Positions 42,304 through 50,685 of a stretch of DNA of 64,000 bases are shown here, piece by piece (position 1 is the first letter of the stretch; each line of letters begins with the position of its first letter). Source of the DNA: Croceibacterium_A sp044506565. Its GTDB lineage: Bacteria > Pseudomonadota > Alphaproteobacteria > Sphingomonadales > Sphingomonadaceae. The translations under genes were made by a program, and so were the position numbers. The DNA lies in contig JBIQKN010000005.1 in the NCBI GenBank assembly GCA_044506565.1, positions 3,427 through 67,426 on the forward strand, read 5' to 3'. Under the pieces are notes generated by a model. That model searched no databases. It was not told the DNA's origin and saw nothing but the letters and a program-made list of their open reading frames with translations.

Positions 42304-42321
42304 GATATTCTGCGATATATC
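42304..42321. promoter_or_regulatory. Candidate PadR operator, GATAT-N8-ATATC
   Basis: Inverted repeat GATAT / ATATC with 8 bases between, in the region between the divergent padR-type gene and rarA. GATATATC-like palindromes are typical PadR/YqjI binding sites. The site is close to both starts. Confidence 0.5.
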
Positions 42322-42382
42322 TTAAAGGGCGAGAATTTCAAGGGGGCTCGCCGCGCATCCGACGAACGCCTATCTGGATCCG

Positions 42383-43705
42383 ATGGCCGACCTGTTCGCC
42401 GACGACCTGCCCCCTCCCGTCCCGCAGGAGGTGCCGCGAGACGATGCGCCGCTCGCCGACCGGCTGCGCCCGCAATCGCTCGACGAAGTGATCGGGCAGG
42501 AGCACCTGACCGGGCCCGAAGGCGCGATCGGGCGGATGGTCGCCGCCGGCCGTCTGTCGAGCATGGTGCTGTGGGGGCCTCCCGGCACCGGCAAGACCAG
42601 CATCGCCCGCCTGCTCGCCGACGCGGTCGGCATGCGCTTCGTCGCGATCAGCGCGGTGTTCTCGGGCGTCGCCGACCTCAAGAAGGCCTTCGCCGAGGCC
42701 GAGACGATGCAGAAGGCCGGGCAGCGCACGCTGCTGTTCGTGGACGAGATCCATCGCTTCAACCGCGCCCAGCAGGACGGCTTCCTGCCATACGTCGAGC
42801 GCGGCACGGTGACGCTGGTCGGCGCCACCACCGAGAACCCGAGCTTCGAACTCAACGCCGCGCTGCTCAGCCGCGCGCAGGTGCTGATCCTCCACCGGCT
42901 CGACGCCGAGGCCCTCGGCAAGCTGCTCGACCGCGCCGAAGCGCTCGAAGGTCCGCTGCCCATCACCCCGGACGCGCGAGAGGCACTGATCGCCAGCGCC
43001 GACGGCGACGGTCGCTTCCTGCTCAACCAGGCGGAAACGCTCTATGCCGCAAAGATCGAGACGCCGCTCGATCCTTCCGGACTCGGCAAATTCCTGCAGC
43101 GGCGCGTGGCGGTCTACGACAAGGACCGCGAGGGCCACTACAACCTGATCTCGGCGCTGCACAAATCGGTCCGCGGCTCGGACCCGCAGGCGGCGCTGTA
43201 CTACCTCGCCCGGATGCTCGTAGCCGGCGAGGAGCCGCTCTACCTCGCACGCCGGCTGGTGCGCATGGCGATCGAGGACATCGGCCTCGCCGATCCGCAG
43301 GCGATCGTGCAATGCCTCGCGGCGAAGGACACCTACGAGTTTCTCGGCAGCCCCGAGGGCGACCTGGCGCTGGCGCAGGCCTGCCTCTACCTCGCCACCG
43401 CGCCCAAATCGAACGCCGGCTACAAGGCGTACAAAGCCGCCTCGGCGAGCGCGCGCGAGACCGGCAGCCTGATGCCGCCTCAGAACATCCTCAACGCGCC
43501 TACCAAGCTGATGAAGCAGATCGGCTACGGCAAGGGCTACACTTACGACCACGATGCCGAGGACGGCTTCTCGGGCGACAACTACTGGCCCGAGGAGATG
43601 GAGCCACAGATCTTCTACGAGCCCGTCGAGCGCGGCTTCGAGCGCCAGGTCCGCGAGCGTATCGCCTACTGGAACAAGCTCAGGAAGGAACGGAACGATG
43701 GCTGA
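42383..43705 (+). CDS. rarA: Replication-associated recombination protein A (AAA+ ATPase)
   Basis: A 440-residue RarA/MgsA/WRNIP1 homologue. RLRPQSLDEVIGQEHL at the start is diagnostic. Walker A GPPGTGKT is at residues 65-72, Walker B LLFVDEIHRF near 117-126, sensor 1 in VGATTENPSFELN, and the tetramerisation domain with YKAYKAA and MPPQNILNAPTKLMK. RarA acts at stalled replication forks and gaps. It overlaps the next gene by 8 bases. Identification is secure. Confidence 0.95.
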   Translation: MADLFADDLPPPVPQEVPRDDAPLADRLRPQSLDEVIGQEHLTGPEGAIGRMVAAGRLSSMVLWGPPGTGKTSIARLLADAVGMRFVAISAVFSGVADLKKAFAEAETMQKAGQRTLLFVDEIHRFNRAQQDGFLPYVERGTVTLVGATTENPSFELNAALLSRAQVLILHRLDAEALGKLLDRAEALEGPLPITPDAREALIASADGDGRFLLNQAETLYAAKIETPLDPSGLGKFLQRRVAVYDKDREGHYNLISALHKSVRGSDPQAALYYLARMLVAGEEPLYLARRLVRMAIEDIGLADPQAIVQCLAAKDTYEFLGSPEGDLALAQACLYLATAPKSNAGYKAYKAASASARETGSLMPPQNILNAPTKLMKQIGYGKGYTYDHDAEDGFSGDNYWPEEMEPQIFYEPVERGFERQVRERIAYWNKLRKERNDG

Positions 43706-44051
43706 TCCGCTCGACAACTGGGCCAGGGCGCGCGAGTTCGCGCTCACTCTCCCGGGCACCGCGCTCAAGGGCGGGCGGATGGAGTCGGTGGTCGTCGCCG
43801 AGAACGGCCAGTTCTTCGTGTTCGAGGGCCGTGAGCCCGACACCTCGTTCGCGGTGCAGATCGACCTCGAGACGATCGATCTGCTCAAGGAAACCGAGCC
43901 CGAAACCTACTGGCAATCGAAGCACTACGAGGGCTGGCCCGCGGTGCTCGTGCGCTACGACAGCCCCGATCCCGGGCGCGTTCGGCGGGTTATCGAGCAG
44001 GGCTACGAGCGGGCGAAGGCCAAGAAGCCCGCGCGCAAGCGGAAGGCGTAG
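43698..44051 (+). CDS. MmcQ/YjbR-family protein
   Basis: A 117-residue protein of the MmcQ/YjbR family, a CyaY-like fold with a proposed DNA-binding role. Typical features are REFALTLPGTALKGG at the N-terminus, FFVFEGREPDTSFAVQID, and the WPAVLVRYDSPD segment, followed by a basic tail (AKAKKPARKRKA). The ATG at 43698 lies inside the end of rarA, so the genes are coupled. The function of the family is not established. Confidence 0.82.
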   Translation: MADPLDNWARAREFALTLPGTALKGGRMESVVVAENGQFFVFEGREPDTSFAVQIDLETIDLLKETEPETYWQSKHYEGWPAVLVRYDSPDPGRVRRVIEQGYERAKAKKPARKRKA

Positions 44052-44075
44052 CGGACGCGAGGGGAATACCGGAAG

Positions 44076-44822
44076 ATGCGACGGATATTGATTGCTGCGG
44101 CTGCGATCGGACTGGCGGCCTGCGGTTCGGAAGGTTCGGGTGAGAGCGCCGGAAGAGCCGAGGGCGATCCCGCGGAGGAAGCGGCGTCGGCCGGAACCGC
44201 CGCCCCGGCAAGGCCCGATCTCGCGAGCTGCCCCGCCCGCCGGCTGCTCGAGGAAGGGCTTCGCGAGAGGACGGCTCCGATCCCGGTCCCGGCCGAGCTT
44301 GCGAGCGTGATGGAGTCGGGCATGGACAATTTCGCGGTCCTGACGCTCGACGGATCGACGCTGTGCATCGATGCGAGCTGGATGGAGGAAATCCATGCAC
44401 CCCGCCTATCGGCCGACGGGCGCTTCGCCAGCTTCGACTGGGGCGGCTACGAGGCCTACGGCCACGTGATCGTCGACCGGACCGGCACGGGCAGCGAACT
44501 CGATACCGGCGTCGCGCCGGTCTATTCGCCCTCGAGCCGGCGGTTTGCTGCCGCCGATCTCGGCGAGGCCGGCTATGGCGCGCTCAATGCCTTCGCCGTG
44601 TGGCAGGTCGAGCCTGCCGCAATCCGGGAGCTGGCAAGGCAGGACGACCTGCTCGAAGCGACCGACTGGGTCATCGAGCGCTGGGGGGGCGAGCGCTGTC
44701 TCGAGCTGAGCGCAATCGCGTGGGAAGGCTATACCGGCGACGCCGACGCGCCGCGCGATCGATACCGCGCGCGCGAGGCCGGCGGCTGGCGGATCGAACC
44801 GGGTCGCTGCACGGGCGAGTGA
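44076..44822 (+). CDS. Putative lipoprotein, unknown function
   Basis: A 248-residue protein with a short signal ending in lipobox GLAAC (Cys16), followed by an acidic, Ala/Glu-rich linker of about 30 residues. The globular part has several aromatic and acidic stretches (FASFDWGGYEAYGHVIVDRTGTG) and two C-terminal Cys that may form a disulfide. No known domain was recognised. The stop overlaps the GTG start of the next gene, suggesting coupled translation. Confidence 0.75.
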   Translation: MRRILIAAAAIGLAACGSEGSGESAGRAEGDPAEEAASAGTAAPARPDLASCPARRLLEEGLRERTAPIPVPAELASVMESGMDNFAVLTLDGSTLCIDASWMEEIHAPRLSADGRFASFDWGGYEAYGHVIVDRTGTGSELDTGVAPVYSPSSRRFAAADLGEAGYGALNAFAVWQVEPAAIRELARQDDLLEATDWVIERWGGERCLELSAIAWEGYTGDADAPRDRYRAREAGGWRIEPGRCTGE

Positions 44823-45700
44823 GCCGCTTCTGTCACTTCGCGGCGATCGACTGGTCGGGCGCTGCCGGAGAGCGGCACCGCGGCATCGCCGTCGCGCTGT
44901 GCGAAGCCGGCGGCGGCCCACCGCGGCTGGTACGCCCGGGGCATCGCTGGTCGCGTACCGAGGTGCTCGAATGGCTCCTGGACGAAATGCCGGCAGGCAC
45001 GCTGGTCGGCCTCGACCTCGGCATCTCGCTCCCATTCGCCGACTGCGGGGGGTTCTTTCCCGGATGGAGCGAGAGTCCGCCCGACGCGAAAGCGCTGTGG
45101 GCGTTGGTCGACGCAACCTGCGCCGGCGATCCCCATCTCGGCGTATCGTCGTTCATCGACCACCCCTCGGCGAGCCGCTACTTCCGGCGCCATGGGGGGC
45201 GTGAAGGTGAGCTGTTCCACCACCTCGACGCATTGCACCGCCGCGGCCGCTTCCGCGTGACCGAGCTCGAGCAGGAACGGATGGGGTGCAAGCCCTACTC
45301 GAACTTCAACCTCGTCGGCGCGGCGCAGGTCGGCAAGTCGAGCCTGTCGGGCATGCGGGTGCTGCATCGGCTGGCCGGGCGGTTGCCGGTCTGGCCGGTC
45401 GACGCGCTCCCCGACGAGGGCTCGGTCGTGGTCGAGATCTACACCGCGATCGCGGCGATGGCGGCGGGGCGCACCGCGTCGAAGAGCAAGATGCGCCACC
45501 ACGCCGAGCTCGACGCCGCCCTCGCCGCGCTCGACTCCGCACCGGTCGGCGGCGAGGGGCCGATCGACGACCACAGCGCCGACGCGCTGCTCACCACCGC
45601 CTGGCTGCGCGAGTCGGCCGAACGGCCCGCCTTGTGGAACCCGCAGACGATGACGTCCGAGATCGCGCGCACCGAGGGCTGGACCTTCGGCGTCGCCTGA
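44819..45700 (+). CDS. DUF429-like RNase H-fold protein
   Basis: A 293-residue protein starting at GTG 44819, which overlaps the preceding stop (GTGA). Three acidic positions have the spacing of an RNase H-like fold: FAAIDWSGA near the N-terminus, LVGLDLGISLPF near 70, and DDHSADALLTTAWL near 255. This pattern is seen in DUF429 proteins, which lack an assigned function. The middle part (KPYSNFNLVGAAQVGKSSLSG) has a loop that resembles a P-loop but lacks supporting motifs. It is followed by tRNA-Thr. Confidence 0.7.
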   Translation: MSRFCHFAAIDWSGAAGERHRGIAVALCEAGGGPPRLVRPGHRWSRTEVLEWLLDEMPAGTLVGLDLGISLPFADCGGFFPGWSESPPDAKALWALVDATCAGDPHLGVSSFIDHPSASRYFRRHGGREGELFHHLDALHRRGRFRVTELEQERMGCKPYSNFNLVGAAQVGKSSLSGMRVLHRLAGRLPVWPVDALPDEGSVVVEIYTAIAAMAAGRTASKSKMRHHAELDAALAALDSAPVGGEGPIDDHSADALLTTAWLRESAERPALWNPQTMTSEIARTEGWTFGVA

Positions 45701-45751
45701 ACGGCGGACGCCCTTGCGTTGCCCCCTCGCTGCGCTACTTGGGGGCAAGGG

Positions 45752-45827
<76 letters not shown>

Positions 45828-45883
45828 GCACCGCGGCGGCAAGGCACGTCCGGCGGATCGGGGCGTAGCGAGCGGAGGATCTG

Positions 45884-46540
45884 ATGATAAAGCGCGCCCT
45901 GGCGCCTTTCGCACTCCTCGCGCTCGCGCTCTTCACGCCGGCCGACCTTTTCGCGGAAGCGCCGTCCGCGACGGCATTCGTCGCAGCGGAAGACGGAACC
46001 CTCGTGCACATTGGGAGCGGCCTACGCTTCCCCGCGGACGTCGCGGACTTCCGTCGCAGCGACGCCGCGGCATTCGCCGAGAACGGCGCCTACGTCGGCC
46101 TCGAATACAAGCGCCCCCTGTCGGTCGACGGAGAGCTGACCATGCGGATCGCGGTCGTGACCCTGCCGGGCCTGTCGGCGCGCGAGCACTACGTCATCAC
46201 CAGGCCGCTCGTGCTCCAGGGGCTCGAGGACAGCCGACCGGTGGCCGAAGGCGTGTTCCAGCGCGTGGCCGGATCGGAGGCCTTCCGGGGCGTGTTCACC
46301 GGTACGGTCGACGGAGTCCCCTGGATGCGGGGCTTGTGGACCTTCGAGCACGGCGACTGGGACTTGCGCGTGCGGGCCGACTTTCCGCGGATCGACCAGG
46401 TCCAGGCCGACGAGGCGGTGGCGGCGTTCGTGGCGGCTCTCAACACGCTCAACAGCCAGGAATGGAGTCGCGACGCAGGCGGCGCTGCGAGCGACGGGGC
46501 CGCGGACGGCCCTCGCTCCGGATCGTATCACGCCGGCTGA
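45884..46540 (+). CDS. Exported protein of unknown function
   Basis: A 218-residue protein with a Sec signal peptide (RALAPFALLALALFTPADLFAEA). The mature part is rich in beta-type segments and recalls small exported proteins that handle surface or stress functions, but no family was recognised. It includes HYVITRPLVLQGL and MRGLWTFEHGDWDLRVRADFP. The C-terminus is low-complexity (Ala, Gly, Asp). It stands alone after tRNA-Thr, facing the minus-strand HExxH gene. Confidence 0.7.
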   Translation: MIKRALAPFALLALALFTPADLFAEAPSATAFVAAEDGTLVHIGSGLRFPADVADFRRSDAAAFAENGAYVGLEYKRPLSVDGELTMRIAVVTLPGLSAREHYVITRPLVLQGLEDSRPVAEGVFQRVAGSEAFRGVFTGTVDGVPWMRGLWTFEHGDWDLRVRADFPRIDQVQADEAVAAFVAALNTLNSQEWSRDAGGAASDGAADGPRSGSYHAG

Positions 46541-46653
46541 ACTCTTGCCGGAAGTCGATGAAGCGGCCGGACCGTCGAGGATCTGGTCAGGGTGCGCGAC
46601 GACTATCTAGCCGCGTCGGGAAAGCCGTCGCCGGCGGACCGCCCGGACCGCTC

Positions 46654-47508
46654 CTAGCCTGCCTCCGTCTCCGGTTCCGGTTCAACCTGCGGAATCTCGC
46701 GCACCAGCAGCCGGTTCCTGTGCAGCTGGTGGCGGACGAGCTCGTATTCGCCCTTCTCCGACGAGAAGATCGCGAAGCTGATCTCAGGCCGCTCGCTCGG
46801 CGCGCGCAGGTGCGGCGCTTCGCGCTGGTCGGGGTGGCACTGGACGCGCTGCGGGCTCAGCGCCCAGAGCTGCAGCAGCTCGCGGGCCTTGTCGCGCGCC
46901 TCGTTCTCGTAGGTGTTGTCCTCCGGCCGGGCCCCTTCGGCGTAGGACCGGGCGGCGCTCGAGGCGTATTCCGGCAGCCCCATGCCCGCAGCGTACTGGG
47001 CAACGTGGACCAGCTCGTGGAACATCAGCTCCTCGCCGAGCCGGTCGATCGCGCTCGGGGTGTAGGGGATGTTGACGTAGATGTCGTTGCCGCGCGTGAT
47101 CGCGTAGGCGCCGCTCGAGAAGGCCAGCTGATTGACGATATCTTCGTCGTTCTTGAAATAGGGATGCAGCCGGACCTTGCGCCAGTCGGCCTCGCCGACG
47201 ATCTCCCGCTGCTCCTCGAGGAAGTCGACCAGGCAGGGGTGCAACGGCGTGCCGCTGCGCGTCAGGCCGGCGATGTCGACCGGCCGCGCGCCTTCCGCCG
47301 GCATCCCGGCGTACTCGACCACGGCGTTGCGCGCCTTGGGGCTGAACTTCGGCGCCGCCATCGTCTGGACCACCCACATCGCCCCGGCCGCCCCGCCGAC
47401 GGCGCCACCAACGATACCGACCAGGCTCGCTGCGACGACCGCGGCGACCAGCGTCCGGCGGGCACTTCTGCGCTGAGGGTTGGGGGTTTCGTCCATGAGG
47501 ACGGACAT
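46654..47508 (-). CDS. Membrane-anchored HExxH (DUF4157-like) protein
   Basis: A 284-residue protein with one N-terminal transmembrane helix (about 19-50, Gly- and Ala-rich). The extracytoplasmic domain has a metallopeptidase motif FHELVHVAQ (His164, Glu165, His168) with a possible third ligand Glu201 or Glu203 in TYENEARDKA. The surrounding sequence matches DUF4157-like domains, zincin-like modules common in contractile-injection and toxin proteins, here in a short, anchored form. Substrate unknown. A C-terminal tail of Glu and Pro follows. It is upstream of and co-oriented with nothing obvious; pobA lies on the same strand beyond. Confidence 0.75.
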   Translation of the reverse strand: MSVLMDETPNPQRRSARRTLVAAVVAASLVGIVGGAVGGAAGAMWVVQTMAAPKFSPKARNAVVEYAGMPAEGARPVDIAGLTRSGTPLHPCLVDFLEEQREIVGEADWRKVRLHPYFKNDEDIVNQLAFSSGAYAITRGNDIYVNIPYTPSAIDRLGEELMFHELVHVAQYAAGMGLPEYASSAARSYAEGARPEDNTYENEARDKARELLQLWALSPQRVQCHPDQREAPHLRAPSERPEISFAIFSSEKGEYELVRHQLHRNRLLVREIPQVEPEPETEAG

Positions 47509-47600
47509 ACCGCACCAACCGTGAGTCGGCGCTTAACCGAATACGCCCAGATTGTGGCAGAAACCCGCGGAAATCCGCGCCTTACCGGGCCGATCCGAGG

Positions 47601-48767
47601 CTAGACCGGCAGTCCCACGTAGTTCTCGGCAATGCTGGTCTGCGCGGCCCTGCTGCCGGCGATGTAGTCGAGCTCGGCGACCTGCATCGCCCGCTCGAAC
47701 GGACCGTCTTCGGGGAAGCGGTGCATCAGCCGGGTCAACGACCACGAGAACCGCTCCGACTTCCACACGCGGGCGAGCGCCTTGTCCGAATAGCCGGCGA
47801 TCGCATCGAGGTCGTTGCGCTTGAAGAAACCGGTCAGCGCCTCCGCCGCGTAGAAAACATCGCTCGCCGCGAGGTTGAGGCCCTTGGCCCCGGTCGGCGG
47901 AACGATGTGCGCGGCGTCTCCGCACAGCAGCAGCGATCCGTGGCGCATCGGCGCGAACACGTAGCTCCTCAGCGGCGCGATCGACTTCTCGAGCGCCGGC
48001 CCGCGGACGATGCGCGCCGCCGCCTCGTCGGGCAGGCGGATCGCCAGCTCGTCCCACAGGCGCTCGTCGGGCCAGTCCTCGACGGCGTCGGTCAGCGGGA
48101 CGTCGACATAGTAACGGCTGCGGGTCTCGCTGCGCATCGAGGCGAGCGCGAAGCCGCGCTCGTGATGCGAGTAGATCAGCTCGTGGTTGCACGGCGGGAC
48201 GTCGGCGAGGATGCCGAGCCAGCCGAACGGGTACACGCGCTCGTACTCGGTGCCACGGGCAAGGATCGCCTGCCGGCTGGGACCGTGGAATCCGTCGCAG
48301 CCGACGACGATCCGGGCGTCGATCCGCTGCGCCGTCCCACCCTGGGTGAAGGTCACGTAGGGCGCGACGCTCTCGAGCTCGTGCAACGCGACGTCGTCCG
48401 CCTCGTAGATCACCTCGAGACCGCGTTCCTCGCGCGCATCCATCAGGTCGCGCGTAAGCTCGGTCTGGCCGTAGACCACGACCTGCTGGCCGGTCAGGTC
48501 GGCGACGTCGATCCGGATCAGCCGCTCGCCGTCGGCGAGGTTGAACCCGTCGTGCGGCAGTCCCTCGGCCTTGAGCCGGGCGTCGAGCCCGAGCCGCTCC
48601 ATCAGCGAAACGGTGATCCGCTCGAGCACGCCTGCGCGGATGCGCGAGAGCACGTAATCGGGCGTGCGGCGCTCGATCACCACGCACTCGACGCCCTCGG
48701 CGCGCAGCAGATGGCCGAGCAGCAGCCCGGCCGGTCCGGCACCGACAATGCAGACCTGGGTCTTCAT
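47601..48767 (-). CDS. pobA: 4-Hydroxybenzoate 3-monooxygenase
   Basis: A 388-residue PobA. The FAD motif GAGPAG is at 9-14 and the PobA signature RIRAGVLE at 42-49. The substrate residues Tyr199 (HELIYSHH) and Tyr383 (ENYVGL) match Tyr201 and Tyr385 of the Pseudomonas enzyme, and LLCGDAAHIVPPTGAKGLN holds the second FAD motif. It makes protocatechuate from 4-hydroxybenzoate. No pobR or protocatechuate genes are adjacent. It begins 8 bases after the UDP-glucose dehydrogenase stop, an odd operon partner. The nearby aromatic cluster (9448-27130) could feed it with aldehyde-derived acids, but that is inference. Confidence 0.95.
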   Translation of the reverse strand: MKTQVCIVGAGPAGLLLGHLLRAEGVECVVIERRTPDYVLSRIRAGVLERITVSLMERLGLDARLKAEGLPHDGFNLADGERLIRIDVADLTGQQVVVYGQTELTRDLMDAREERGLEVIYEADDVALHELESVAPYVTFTQGGTAQRIDARIVVGCDGFHGPSRQAILARGTEYERVYPFGWLGILADVPPCNHELIYSHHERGFALASMRSETRSRYYVDVPLTDAVEDWPDERLWDELAIRLPDEAAARIVRGPALEKSIAPLRSYVFAPMRHGSLLLCGDAAHIVPPTGAKGLNLAASDVFYAAEALTGFFKRNDLDAIAGYSDKALARVWKSERFSWSLTRLMHRFPEDGPFERAMQVAELDYIAGSRAAQTSIAENYVGLPV

Positions 48768-48775
48768 AAGCGTAA

Positions 48776-50077
48776 CTACCTTCCGACGGCGACGTAGCGA
48801 AATCCGAGCCGTTCGAGATCCTCGCGGTCGTAGAGATTGCGCAAGTCGACCAGCACACGCTCACGCAGCAATTCACTGGCCTGCTCGAAGTCGAGCGCGC
48901 GGAAATCGTCCCACTCGGTGACGATGACGGCGGCGTCGGCGCCGTGCATCGCCTGATAGGCATCGTCGCAGTAGATCACACCGTCGAGGATGGCCTTCGC
49001 CTGTTCCATCCCCTCGGGGTCGTAGGCCCGGACCTGGGCGCCGGCGTCCTGCAGTGCGCGGACGATGGCGATCGCCGGAGAATCGCGCATGTCGTCGGTA
49101 TTGGCCTTGAAGGTCAGGCCGAGCAGCGCAACCACCTTTCCCTGTGCGCTGCCCCCGAGTGCCTGAACCACCTTGCGGCCCATCGCCCGCTTGCGGTTGT
49201 CGTTCGAGGCCACGACGGCCTCGACGATCCGCAGCGAAACCTCGTTGTCCTGCGCGGTCTTGAGCAGCGCGAGCGTGTCCTTGGGGAAGCACGAGCCGCC
49301 GTAGCCGGGGCCGGGCTGCAGGAAGCGCGGGCCGATGCGCGAATCGAGACCGATGCCCCGGGCAACATCGTGCACGTCGGCGCCGACCTTGTCGCACAAG
49401 TCGGCGATCTCGTTGATGAAGCCGATCTTGGTCGCGAGGAACGCGTTGGCCGCGTACTTGGTCAGCTCTGCCGCACGGCGCGCCATCATCAGCAGCGGAG
49501 TCTCGTTGCGCAACAACGGGCGATAGATCTCGTGAAGCACGCCGGCCGCGTGCTCGTCGTTGACCCCGATCACGACGCGGTCCGGGCGCTTGAAGTCTTC
49601 GATCGCCGCTCCCTCGCGCAGGAACTCGGGATTCGAGGCGACCGAGAACTTCAGGTCCGAGCGCGCCTCGCGGATCAGCCGCTCGACCTCGTCGCCGGTG
49701 CCGACCGGTACGGTCGACTTCGTCACCACGACCGCGCCTTCGGGGAGGTGCGGCGCCATCTCGCTCGCGGCCGCGTAGACATAGCTGAGGTCGGCATGCC
49801 CGTCGCCGCGGCGCGACGGTGTGCCGACGGCGATGAATACCGCATCGGCTTCGGGCAGCGCCTGCGGCAGGTCGAGCGCGAACTCGAGCCGGCCGGCGGC
49901 AACGTTCTTGGCGACGAGTTCGTCGAGCCCCGGCTCGAAGATCGGAATCTTCCCGGCACGCAGCGCGTCGACTTTCGCGGCGTCCTTGTCGACGCAGCAG
50001 ACCTGATGCCCGAAGTCGGAAAAGCACGCGCCCGAGACCAGGCCGACATAGCCGGTGCCGATCATGACGATACGCAT
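48776..50077 (-). CDS. ugd: UDP-glucose 6-dehydrogenase
   Basis: A 433-residue UDP-glucose/GDP-mannose dehydrogenase family enzyme. The N-terminal Rossmann motif is GTGYVGL at 7-13, followed by VCCVDKDAAKV. The catalytic Cys lies in GPGYGGSCFPKDT, and NPEFLREGAAIEDF and LTFKANTDDMRDSPA are family hallmarks. It oxidises UDP-glucose to UDP-glucuronate, used for exopolysaccharide. The ATG at 50077 has GGGGAGA upstream. No capsule cluster is present around it. pobA follows directly in the same direction. Confidence 0.93.
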   Translation of the reverse strand: MRIVMIGTGYVGLVSGACFSDFGHQVCCVDKDAAKVDALRAGKIPIFEPGLDELVAKNVAAGRLEFALDLPQALPEADAVFIAVGTPSRRGDGHADLSYVYAAASEMAPHLPEGAVVVTKSTVPVGTGDEVERLIREARSDLKFSVASNPEFLREGAAIEDFKRPDRVVIGVNDEHAAGVLHEIYRPLLRNETPLLMMARRAAELTKYAANAFLATKIGFINEIADLCDKVGADVHDVARGIGLDSRIGPRFLQPGPGYGGSCFPKDTLALLKTAQDNEVSLRIVEAVVASNDNRKRAMGRKVVQALGGSAQGKVVALLGLTFKANTDDMRDSPAIAIVRALQDAGAQVRAYDPEGMEQAKAILDGVIYCDDAYQAMHGADAAVIVTEWDDFRALDFEQASELLRERVLVDLRNLYDREDLERLGFRYVAVGR

Positions 50078-50120
50078 CGCTCTCCCCTGGTGCCCGTGCG
50101 TGACAGGTTGGCCGCCGCCC

Positions 50121-50579
50121 CTACCCGCGCCCGCGATAGGGCGCAACGCCCTGTTCGGGGAGCCACAATCCCTCGGGCGGGCTCCCGCTCTGCCAGAAAA
50201 CGTCGATCGGGATGCCGCCGCGCGGGTACCAGTACCCGCCGATACGCAGCCATTGCGGGCGCATCTCGTCCACGAGTCGCTGGCCGATGCCGACGGTGAC
50301 GTCCTCGTGGAAGCCGCAGTGGTTGCGGAACGAGGCGAGGAACAGCTTGAGGCTCTTGGACTCGACGATCGCCTCTGTCGGGGCGTAATCGATCACCAGG
50401 TGGGCGAAGTCGGGCTGGCCGGTCACCGGGCACAGCGAGGTGAACTCGGGAGCGGCGAACCGGACCAGGTAGAGCGCCCCCGGGCGTGGATTGGGCACGT
50501 AGTCGAGTTCCGCCTCCTCGGGCGAGGCGGGCAGCGTGCTCTGGCGGCCGAGATGGCGCGGGCTGGGAGTGTCGCTCAT
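50121..50579 (-). CDS. queF: NADPH-dependent 7-cyano-7-deazaguanine reductase
   Basis: A 152-residue YkvM-type (short) QueF. The catalytic Cys50 and Asp57 lie in FTSLCPVTGQPDF, and Glu73 in VESKSLKLFLASFRNH is the preQ0-binding residue of the family signature. It reduces preQ0 to preQ1 in the queuosine pathway. yhhQ, the precursor transporter, is encoded at 8061-8795. The gene stands 43 bases upstream of ugd in the same direction but is probably separate. Confidence 0.94.
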   Translation of the reverse strand: MSDTPSPRHLGRQSTLPASPEEAELDYVPNPRPGALYLVRFAAPEFTSLCPVTGQPDFAHLVIDYAPTEAIVESKSLKLFLASFRNHCGFHEDVTVGIGQRLVDEMRPQWLRIGGYWYPRGGIPIDVFWQSGSPPEGLWLPEQGVAPYRGRG

Positions 50580-50685
50580 CGATCACGGCTCTTGCCGCGT
50601 GCGAGCGCGCGGCACAAGATGGCGCACTTCGGCGGCGCAGGTTAACCGGCTATTCAGCGCGCCTTGCCGAGGCGCCGGAACGACG

